Below are positions 37,307 to 43,733 of a stretch of 64,000 nucleotides of DNA, piece by piece. The translations under genes and the position numbers were made by a program. Location of the stretch: NCBI RefSeq assembly GCF_008831285.2, contig NC_045141.1:9041353-9105352 (forward strand), given 5' to 3'. Position 1 is the stretch's first letter. Each line of letters starts with the position of its first letter. Source of the stretch: Nymphaea colorata (Eukaryota > Streptophyta > Magnoliopsida > Nymphaeales > Nymphaeaceae). Below the pieces are notes generated by a model. That model had not been told where the DNA came from. It made no database searches and worked only from the letters and a program-made list of their open reading frames with translations.

Positions 37307-40300
37307 CAAACAGAATAACATATTCACACACATATATATATCAAAAAATTAAAAACACAATAACATATTCATTCTACCAAAAAACTGAGAAGACAATGCA
37401 AGCACACATGAAAGAAAAACACAAAAGTTGAAAAAACAGATGATCTACCAACAGATGGAAAATGGAAATCGTGTTATTGGAAGAAAGTTTTAAGGAGGAA
37501 CGGAAAAACCAAAACTAGACTCCAACAAAACAGTTGCATCGATCGACAATATATTACGAGAAAAGAACCACAAATGAAACCAGGCAAAGAAGGAGCAAAA
37601 CCAGGAAAAGCAAGAAGAGGGAAAGGATTGACATTAAAAATTGAATAAAAAACAGAAAAGCACATTTAGCGAAGTTCAGGAACTAAGAAATCAACTGAAA
37701 TGCTAAATCTCGTCCGTTAAATCCCCTAAAACCCTACAAAGAACCGAACAGAAAGTGAAGGGCCGACGAAGAAGCCAAAACCGGCCAAGAATGATTACAA
37801 AGGCACAAACAGAAAACAGAAGAACAAAAAATGAAGAAAGGAGATCGATCTTCAGAAAACAAACGAGATTTTCGATAGATGAAACCGGCAGTTCGCCTCT
37901 CGCCTCTTGCCTCTCTCCATTCGCCGTCGCAAGGTAGCCGTTCGCAGTTCGCCTCTCGCCTCTCTCCATTCGCTGTCGCCGTTCGCCGGAGTGGAGAATC
38001 ACCTCCCGTCATTGGTCTCGGTGAAGACAAGTGAAGAAGAACAGTTGGGCGTCGAGGGTTACCATATTTTTAACATGAATAAAGTAAACCGTGTTAAATT
38101 GTAAATCACGTTTAAAAACCAAATAAAAGGTCGAAATTGGACTCGGTCAACTTTGACCGAGTCTAAAAATGGACGGACTCGACCCTGGGTGCGTTGACCG
38201 TACCTGGTACGGTCAACGCAGCACCCATGCCGCACCCAAGGCCGTACCCGTACCGGTACCGGTGTCATACCGGTACCATGCGTGTACTCCTCCTTAAGAG
38301 GAGTACCCGTGTGACATAGCTCATCAAGTGGAAGTTCCAGCCATACGTTAAATACATATTCTATAAAACTAATAAATATCAACTTTTGAGCTCTAAAACA
38401 TATTTTGGAACCTATGCCAGCCTTCTTACCCATGTTAAAACCTAGGTTATGGTCAAAAGACCACCAGTTTCTCTTGTTTAATGCATGTCTAGTAATCAGA
38501 GAAATTCGTGCAGACCTCACTTTTGCAACCTGAATACAGATTTATTTTCATTTGTGTTGGTGTTTTGTGTGTTACATGTACATTATACGTTATATGTACA
38601 ATCTATTGTAAACTTGTAACGTAAATTACATGTACTGATTTGATATGATTTTTGTTTGAAATGATTCAAGTGAAATAGTCTATAAGGTCTATAACTGAAA
38701 TAGTCTATAAGAAATGCAACCATTGTCCAGTATGTAAACAAGAATGACGTGTTTTCTTTTGTGTATCAAACCAAGGCATCAGCCAGAACAAAACAACACA
38801 GTTTTCCACTATGTAAACAAGCTGGAAATGTACTGTTAATCTGTCATGTAAACAAGAACAGAGCAACTTTTTATGTTTTACTTTTTGGCTTTACATACAA
38901 AGTATATTCATTCAATTGGAACAGAACAGAACAGAACAGAACATTTTTTCAAGTTTTACTTGGAATAGAAGCTTACAGCTCAGTCAGCAAGTACATAATT
39001 TTATTGTGTAATGGTTAACATAACTAAAAAACCCACAAAAAAGGGTCGCCTTTTTGCCTAGCGTGGCCGCCTTAACAACTAAGGGTTGATTTCATTCTGC
39101 TTTGCGATCCACTTTGGATTGTGCTTTTAATTTACTCCACACTTGCTAAAATTTTTTCTGAACCCAGTTTCCCATTTCCAGTCCTGTATTACTTTTCACT
39201 CCTGCTTCAATAATTGGTGAACTACTGAACTTGCTTTTCTCTTCATTTTTTTTTCCTAAATCAACTAGCTTTAAAATCTTTTCAGTTTCTGAGTTCTGAA
39301 AATTTAAATTCCTTCTATTCATCCAAGTTGCTTTGATAGGTCATATAAGGCCTAAGTTGCAGTTGTTACACTACCCTTTACAGACACCAAGTAATTTGTG
39401 TGGTCAGAAGCAGGCATAGATGCCTCTTCACCAATTTTTTCTTTTTGGTTTTTGACACTAAAAGAGTAACTTCTTTCATCTGTTCAGTCTTGACTTGCTG
39501 CATAAGGTAGGGGAGCTTTGAGACCCCGCCATCCCCTTTACTCCTTTTCCTGCTCCATTTTTTCTGACTACAAATTCCTATCCTTTATGCCATGCTTAAT
39601 TGTTGACTAGGCCATTTTAGTTGCACAAATTCCCAGTTCTCATTTGTGCATCCCAAGTCTTCTCTTCAGGGAGGTTATTTATTAATTCATTCATAAAATT
39701 TCTTTTATATTATTGACCTTAATAGGGTAAGCCACCAGGCCAACCAATCTAGCCAATATATTGACCTTGAACAGTACTATATTTTGGTGCCTAAGGTAAC
39801 GTTTGATGGGCTGAAAATTCACTGTAGCACAGGAAATTTATTTCAAATTTTTAAAATTTTTTCAGTTTATCAAACATGGCATAAAGGATAATAAATTTTT
39901 TCACTTTAAAATTTTTTCAGTTTCAAAAAAGAAAATTTTTTTGACCGTTGGAGCTGGAAACGGAAATATATTTCCGGAAAAAAATTTCCGACTGAGAGCC
40001 GGAAAATTTTTTTCGGTTTTTTTTTTACCATTACCTCCGTTGCCTCCCTCGCTCGCCTTCTTCCTGCACCTCCCTTCTTCCTCCCTCTCTCCCTTCTTCC
40101 TCCGTCCCTCGCCTGCTTCCTCGCTTCCTTTTTCCTCCCTAGCTCCCTTCTTCCTCTGCCTCCCTTCTTCCTCCACCTCCCTTCTTCCTCCCTCGCTCCC
40201 TTCTTCCTCCTTCGCTCCCTTCTTCCTCTGCCTCCCTTCTTCCTCCCTCACTCCCTTCTTCCTCCACCTCCCTTCTTCCTCCCTCGCTCCCTTCTTCCTC

Positions 40301-43300
40301 CCTCGCTCGCCTTCTCCCTCGCCTCCCTTCTTCCTCCCTCGCTCGCCTTCTCCCTCGCCTCCCTTCTTCCTCCCTCGCTCGCCTTCTCCCTCGCCTCCCT
40401 TCTTCCTCCCTCGCTCGCATTCTTCACTTGGAAATATATTTCTTTTTCATCAAACTAAGCAATAAATTTCTGGAAATTTATTTTTCAGTCATCACACAGA
40501 CATCCAAATGAGAATCAGAAAGATTTTTCCAATTCCTTGGGCAGGAGCTGCACAGAACTGATATGAGAACTGAGCATATCAGTTCAACTAAAATATCACA
40601 GAGCTCGAGCTCAAGTCAAGCTTGGGCAGGTGAGTTCATTCTTGGGCAAACTCAATTCAAGTTCAGCACATGCTAAACCCAAGCAAGTAAATATATAGGA
40701 AAACAAAAAGCATTTTGAATGTACAAAGTGGCTACAGCAAGATTGAAACTCATTACATTTAAAAGAAGATATGGTTACCACTGCATCTGAACACCTTGTA
40801 AAAACTGATAATATGCAACATCACAAGCTAAGTAACATGGACTTGCCAAAACAGGCACAGCATCCGAGACAACACAACTCAAGTGCAACACCCAGCATGG
40901 TCATATGCAAGTCAGACATGTTAAGCTGCACCTGCATATTTCCATCCAAAGTGATGTGCACTAGACTCGAATGAACAGTGAGTAGGCTGCAGAGAAAATA
41001 TTGCTTGAGCTCATTTTCATCCTCTAGTCGACTTAAAAAGAAATGATTTAGGTTTTGAAGTTCCTCATTTTCCTGTGTTGCTCTCTCTCTCTCTCTCGCT
41101 CCCTCCCTCCCTCTCTTTCTCTCTCCCTGTCACACACACACACACAAACACATAACTGTAGCTTGCCATCAGAATCTTTGAGGGAAACTGATGACCAGGA
41201 AGCATTGGGCTGACTTTTCTGTTATATTTGTCTTAATCTGTTTTCATCTTTTTTTTTTCTGTTTTATATGTTCTTTTTATTGTACAACCCATAATAATCT
41301 AAACCAGTCTATAACCTGCCTTAGTGTCTTATAATCTGCTTTATCTGTTTTAAACTTTTTCTGTTTTAATTTCAAATTTTTAATCCGCTCGATGTGAACC
41401 TGTTTTAGTTGACATATATAATCTGTTTTGCTTTATTATATAATCACTTTTACTTTCATTATATTTTGTGCTTTTCTGTTTTTTTGTTAAAGCATTGGTA
41501 GAATGATATTGTGATAGTTTGCTCTATATATAATATACATTAAAACTGTTACGAAGAGCCACTCAAGAAATGAGTGATTAACAACTTGTCGCCCAGTTTT
41601 TCATCTTCAACAAACAGTACTGAACTTTTTAAGTTGTTCTTCAAAGAGCCCCACAATATCTAAACCTTAAAATTGATGGTTAACTTATACAAATAGATCT
41701 TCAATCCAATTAACTTAAAAAAAAAAATAAAAGAAAATATTGTTGCCCGTTGCCTGGCAAGGGGTGGTGGGGATCGATGGATTGATGATCACTGGGTAAA
41801 AAAGGCCAAGGGTTTGGCCTATGAACAATCATTGTCAGGTGAGGGTTGAAACTCGACCCTTTCTGGAAGGAGTTGACCAGCTAGGGTTAAACGGTGACAT
41901 TGTTGATCCCCATTGACCTTCTAGACAATGAAAATCAACCCAGCTGTCGACCCCTCGACCCTCGCAGACAATGAGGATCAACCTTGGCGAGGGTCAAAAT
42001 CTTTCTCCCTTGTCATCCAAAGAGGGTGACTATTTTTTCTTTTAAATAGTTGTGATTAAAAGGAAATTTAGTAACTTAATCATTGATTTTAAGATTTTGA
42101 AATAAAAGATGGCTGTCCGAGAAATGACCTCAAAAAGTTGAGCAGTTGAATGTATGAAATGTTCAGCTGACTAGAGCAAGTTGAACTTAGGTCAAGTTCG
42201 ATCAACTCAACTCAATATGTGCCTCTACCTCTAAACATATCACATATATGCAGGAATGGGTTTGAGATTCACAATCTTTTGAGAAGTTTAATAGACGACT
42301 TGTATGTAAGAGGACAAGATGTTGGCGCCTAAAAATATAGCAGAGTAAATGAAGGCATTGATGATGGTGCTTACAAGATTGAAGATTATGATGCATGGCA
42401 AGAACCATAGTAACAAAGATCGCAATGGATCTAAATAAGCAGTTAAAGATATCAACGAAGAATTATTCTGCTGTTAATGCTTGTAATAGATCACTTGTAA
42501 CTGCTCCTTAAAATAAGGAACTATCCTTTGTAAAAGACCCTGTAAATATCAAGGTCTTATTAGCACTACCGACTTCAAGGTCATTTATCCATATTAAGCT
42601 CATAGTGTTTTTTCTTTATCTCAGTTTAAGTTTTTCCCACCGAGCCATAATGAGAATCTTGTGATATATCCATCGTCTTTGTATGCCTATTTTTATGCAT
42701 AAGAAGCTTTTACCTTTCACACCTTATGAGTTGGTTCACCTAAATGTCTAGGAGCCTTATTAGAAGTTAAAAATGCTTTGCCTCTAAAGTAAAGGAGGTT
42801 AATCCTTTCTTCCTGGCCCTGCATCTTAGTTCTTAGAGCTTACACCTTCAAAAGATTAACTAAACTAAAAATCTTCAGTAAGACATTGCTCATTTTCTGA
42901 GTCCATTTACTTGTAAGTTGGCGTTCTTTGAGAAAAGGGAAAAATCAAAATTGGAAAAGAACCCTATTGTGGAGAATAACTAGTAGAGCTAACATAACAG
43001 AATATTATACATTTAAAGTATACAATTCTGCAATTGTTAGTAACTCATATTGAATAAGAAATTAAGCTTCAAGATTCCAATTCAGTAACTAAAATTTGTT
43101 TTTAAAAAAAAAAAAAAAAACAATGTAAAGAGTTAACCGCACCTGCGCATCAAGATATGTACACGCCGCCTCGAGCGCAACCTCGAGCGCCCGGAACTCG
43201 AAAGGCAAGCTGTCAGCAGGAGTGGAGCCACCGCCATAGGCGTAATCAAAGTTGGGAATTGAGGTCGAGGAGCCGCGCCTGCCGTTTAGGGAGCCGGAAC

Positions 43301-43733
43301 CGCTACCAGCACCATTGAGGCGACGCTGAAGCTCGACGACGTACTGAAGGACGTAGCTGTCAAGGGAGTTGAGGAGAAGGACTTCGTCGGCGGTGATGAT
43401 GCAGCGGATCTGCTCGAGATTGACGACTATGGCGCTCTCGCGGCCGAGGATGGTGGAGGGATAGACGAAAAGCGGGTCAAGGAGGCGGAGGTCTCGGGCA
43501 GGAAGGTCGCAGCGGCGCATGACGGCAAATTTGTCGAGCTCGATGATCTCAGAGTTGCCGCCGCAGTCCACGCGGATCCAGGAGCGGACGCCGTGGCCAC
43601 GCTTCTTGAGCCCGAGGAAGTCGAGGCCGTGGAAGAGAGGGCGAGAAGATGTGGAGGAGGAGGAGGTGGTGGTGGTGGCGGTGTTGGAGTTGGGTTTGGG
43701 TAGAAGAAGACGTTCTTTCAGATCGGAAGCCAT
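16648..43733 (-). CDS. MRS2: MRS2/MGT-type magnesium transporter, five exons, 25-kb first intron
   Basis: The spliced product is 444 residues, the usual length for the plant MRS2-1/MGT2 group of the CorA-MRS2-ALR1 superfamily. These proteins form pentameric channels that carry Mg2+ across membranes; in plants members sit in vacuolar, plasma, mitochondrial or plastid membranes. Visible landmarks: N-terminal LKERLL, LKKRG then [47 protein letters not shown], the coiled-coil segment [20 protein letters not shown], and two C-terminal membrane helices (about 376-399 and 417-436) with the diagnostic Gly-Met-Asn at 400-402. All four introns are GT-AG and keep frame. I chose the Met at 43731-43733 because the family begins with a short Met-x-x-LKERLL end; an in-frame Met 61 codons upstream is probably in the 5' UTR. 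Nothing in the exons suggests decay. Confidence 0.95.
17221..17268 (-). CDS. MRS2: MRS2 exon 4, 48-bp micro-exon (residues 353-368)
   Basis: Sixteen codons, [16 protein letters not shown], between TTTACAG and a GTTAGC donor, phase 0 on both sides. The peptide is an almost invariant part of the family and is easily missed by gene finders. Confidence 0.93.
17362..17697 (-). CDS. MRS2: MRS2 exon 3 (residues 241-352)
   Basis: 336 bp. It encodes [20 protein letters not shown], the acidic stalk segment, then a Ser/Pro-rich loop ([12 protein letters not shown]) and the [20 protein letters not shown] helix. Acceptor TACAG|GTC, donor TCG|GTACAC. The preceding intron is only 74 bp. Confidence 0.95.
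17772..17900 (-). CDS. MRS2: MRS2 exon 2 (residues 198-240)
   Basis: 129 bp between acceptor AG (17901-17902) and donor AAG|GTACTT. It encodes [18 protein letters not shown] and the start of the long stalk helix up to RRVQK. It is joined to exon 1 across the 25-kb intron in phase 0. Confidence 0.95.
19397..19651 (+). repeat. Copia-A 5' LTR
   Basis: Starts TGTTGAAGC and ends TTTCTACA (TG...CA). Includes a (GA)n run and the block that would hold the promoter. It is followed by the primer-binding site for initiator Met tRNA. Confidence 0.94.
19652..20306 (+). other. Copia-A primer-binding site and GC-rich leader
   Basis: CGGTATCAGAGCC begins at 19652. The leader up to the gag start codon is GC-rich and contains CGCCCGAC words repeated many times (for example around 19750, 19785, 19807 and 20163). 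Long open frames on both strands here follow from base composition and are not genes. Confidence 0.7.
20307..21835 (+). pseudogene. Copia-A gag, protease and start of integrase
   Basis: Starts MSAIMAAS. Gag words include [12 protein letters not shown] and [11 protein letters not shown]; one TGA (20772-20774) interrupts it where Trp would fit, then the same frame resumes. The zinc knuckle [14 protein letters not shown] (about 21083-21124) is complete. The protease reads [12 protein letters not shown], so the Ser of the DSG triad is Asn. The pre-integrase part has [15 protein letters not shown] and [11 protein letters not shown] before Copia-B cuts the frame. Confidence 0.9.
21836..22019 (-). 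repeat. Copia-B 3' LTR
   Basis: 184 bp. On the minus strand it starts TGTTGAAGTTGAGG and ends CTCACGACAATA. It adjoins the polypurine tract at 22020-22032. Confidence 0.92.
22027..23873 (-). pseudogene. Copia-B reverse transcriptase and RNase H
   Basis: The first part (23873-23112) has [34 protein letters not shown] and [12 protein letters not shown], stopping after RKAIYGL. The second (23275-22643) carries an intact YVDDIILTG and [12 protein letters not shown], to VTRPDISY. The RNase H part (22635-22027) reads [35 protein letters not shown] and DIFTKAL. Two frame breaks separate the three blocks. Confidence 0.9.
23880..25394 (-). pseudogene. Copia-B protease and integrase
   Basis: The protease reads [12 protein letters not shown], with Phe in place of the triad Ser. 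The integrase has [13 protein letters not shown] and [15 protein letters not shown] (HHCC zinc site), LHVDVWGPS (Asp), VRTDNALEF (Asp), and TGVAERKH (Glu), so the catalytic triad is intact although frames change near 24545 and 24281. The C-terminal part has [12 protein letters not shown] and IFIGYPKNQ. Confidence 0.88.
25400..26234 (-). pseudogene. Copia-B gag
   Basis: Begins MEQRDSIVD at 26234. Words include [17 protein letters not shown] and [19 protein letters not shown], the Gag helical region. A stop lies near 25950 and another near 25493. The zinc knuckle [14 protein letters not shown] follows the second stop and keeps all four ligands. Confidence 0.86.
26951..27134 (-). repeat. Copia-B 5' LTR
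   Basis: 184 bp, matching 21836-22019. The primer-binding site lies at about 26938-26950. Confidence 0.92.
27140..27305 (+). pseudogene. Copia-A integrase segment between Copia-B and Copia-C
   Basis: [15 protein letters not shown], the Cys pair of the HHCC zinc site, and HSNVWGPSG, where the first catalytic Asp of the core reads Asn, are visible before Copia-C interrupts. This short piece proves that Copia-B and Copia-C both sit inside the same Copia-A copy. Confidence 0.88.
27306..27558 (-). repeat. Copia-C 3' LTR
   Basis: On the minus strand it starts TGTTGAAGTATGTTAGACGG and ends TTTCTACA. The polypurine tract (ACTTGAGGGGGAG) lies at 27559-27571. Confidence 0.93.
27724..29330 (-). pseudogene. 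Copia-C reverse transcriptase and RNase H
   Basis: Three open blocks in sequence: 29330-28917 ([36 protein letters not shown]), 28863-28651 ([37 protein letters not shown]) and 28614-27724 (intact [65 protein letters not shown]). Small frame breaks separate them. It is closely similar to the same region of Copia-A. Confidence 0.92.
29334..30932 (-). pseudogene. Copia-C protease and integrase, one nonsense codon in the core end
   Basis: The protease reads [13 protein letters not shown]: the catalytic Asp itself is Asn. The integrase has [47 protein letters not shown] and NGVAERKN, so its zinc site and acidic triad are intact. A TGA near 29865 replaces the Trp of the YWGDA word, then the frame resumes to 29334 with [12 protein letters not shown] and [14 protein letters not shown]. 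Confidence 0.9.
30933..31413 (-). other. Copia-C GC-rich leader joined directly to protease
   Basis: About 480 bp of GC-rich sequence with GGCGGCGGTGACGGC-like triplet runs. Copia-A has leader and then about 1 kb of gag at this place. The junction with the protease lies near 30900-30930. Long open frames on both strands here are composition artefacts. Confidence 0.75.
31414..31666 (-). repeat. Copia-C 5' LTR
   Basis: 253 bp, matching 27306-27558, next to the primer-binding site at about 31401-31415. Confidence 0.93.
31672..31833 (+). pseudogene. Copia-A integrase core segment between Copia-C and hAT-1
   Basis: The peptide reads [20 protein letters not shown] and then TFRLDNA, which carries the second catalytic Asp. 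It is cut by the hAT-type element and continues at 32610 with [11 protein letters not shown]. Confidence 0.87.
31834..32609. mobile_element. hAT-1: non-autonomous hAT-type element with CGTATCG arrays, nested in Copia-A
   Basis: The 776-bp element has perfect 9-bp terminal inverted repeats CAATGTTAT/ATAACATTG and an 8-bp target duplication, CCTGTGAG (31826-31833) and CCCGTGAG (32610-32617), 7 of 8 identical. It splits the integrase word DNA|REYICQ of Copia-A. Both ends are packed with CGTATCG/CGATACG words, often as palindromes. The centre is AT-rich and encodes no transposase. Confidence 0.88.
32610..35087 (+). pseudogene. Copia-A integrase end, reverse transcriptase and RNase H
   Basis: The integrase resumes with [20 protein letters not shown], including the catalytic Glu. 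A frameshift near 32880 moves it to the long open frame up to 34782. RT landmarks: [43 protein letters not shown], and an intact [11 protein letters not shown]. RNase H landmarks: [43 protein letters not shown] at 34780-34782 replaces a Trp codon and a small indel follows; the tail (34827-35087) reads [15 protein letters not shown] to LEGEC, with the stop reaching into the LTR. Confidence 0.92.
35082..35336 (+). repeat. Copia-A 3' LTR
   Basis: 255 bp, starting TGTTGAAGC and ending TTTCTACA, nearly identical to 19397-19651. It is followed directly by the duplicated target GTTCT. Confidence 0.94.
35342..36809. other. MRS2 intron sequence, nothing recognised
   Basis: AT-rich intron sequence between the Copia-A target site and the hAT-2 target site. 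No coding or repeat signature was recognised. Confidence 0.4.
36818..39083. mobile_element. hAT-2: hAT-type element with CCTAGGCG words, host of hAT-3
   Basis: Terminal inverted repeats CTTAGTTGTAAAGGC and (reverse complement of the right end) CTTAGTTGTTAAGGC match at 14 of 15. GGTTGATT is duplicated perfectly on both sides (36810-36817, 39084-39091). The left subterminal region (36831-36961) is full of CGCCTAGGC, GCCTAAG and CTAGTCC words and can fold back on itself (CATGGACTAG...CTAGTCCATG). The right end has GCCTAGCG. Without the nested hAT-3 it is about 1.05 kb and codes for nothing recognisable. Confidence 0.85.
37116..38319. mobile_element. hAT-3: hAT-type element with GGTACCGG arrays, nested in hAT-2
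   Basis: Terminal inverted repeats CTATGTCACA/TGTGACATAG are perfect over 10 bp, and CTCATCAA is duplicated perfectly (37108-37115, 38320-38327). Both ends carry dense GGTACCGGTAC and GGGTACGG words. The interior holds a CA/TA microsatellite, a diverged threefold repeat of AATAACATATTCACACACA and a C-rich block with CGCCTCTCGCCTCT. No transposase is encoded. Confidence 0.9.
39092..39800. other. MRS2 intron sequence, nothing recognised
   Basis: AT-rich. No coding or transposon signature was recognised. Confidence 0.35.
39800..40492. repeat. Probable MITE-like element with a CTTCCTCCCTCGCTC minisatellite core
   Basis: The core (about 40030-40428) is a tandem array of CTTCTTCCTCCCTCGCTC units alternating with CGCCTTCTCCCTCGCCTCC, strictly polypyrimidine on the plus strand. 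The flanks are loosely inverted: GTTTGATGGGCTGAAAA on the left against the reverse complement of TTTTCAGTCATCACACAGAC on the right, each followed by GGAAATTTATT-like sequence. No target duplication was found. Open frames over the array (Ser/Pro- or Glu/Arg-rich) are repeat artefacts. Confidence 0.6.
41618..42145. repeat. Probable fold-back MITE
   Basis: The left arm (CTGAACTTTTTAAG at about 41620, CTTAAAATTGATGGTTAACTT at about 41666) is inverted at the right (CTTAATCATTGATTTTAAG at about 42076, CTCAAAAAGTTGAG at about 42130). The interior is GC-richer, with TCGACCC words. The arms are diverged and no target duplication was fixed. Confidence 0.45.
42146..43142. other. MRS2 intron sequence next to exon 1
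   Basis: AT-rich, with a long A-run (about 43103-43121) close to the donor of exon 1. No gene or transposon was recognised. Confidence 0.4.
43143..43733 (-). CDS. MRS2: MRS2 exon 1 (residues 1-197)
   Basis: 591 bp, phase 0 end, donor CAG|GTGCGG. It encodes the soluble N-terminal domain, with a Ser/Thr-rich stretch (about 19-30) and a Gly/Ser-rich loop (about 141-170) that is variable in the family. It is strikingly GC-rich (coding strand) compared with the AT-rich surroundings. Confidence 0.95.

Larger units (their letters stand above)
17901..43142 (-). other. MRS2 intron 1, about 25.2 kb, filled with transposons
   Basis: The intron starts at donor GTGCGG (43142 downward) and ends at acceptor AAAAAG (17901). 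It contains a nest of three copia elements and one hAT-type element (19397-35336), a hAT-in-hAT pair (36818-39083), a polypyrimidine minisatellite (about 40030-40428) and a probable fold-back MITE (about 41620-42145). The other stretches, 17901-19391, 35342-36809, 39092-39800 and 42146-43142, hold no recognised gene. Confidence 0.9.

Noticed and set aside
39941-40465. Long Ser/Pro/Phe-rich and opposite Glu/Arg-rich open frames
   Set aside because: They only translate the CTTCCTCCCTCGCTC minisatellite. Both strands are open, as expected for a short repeat without stop triplets.
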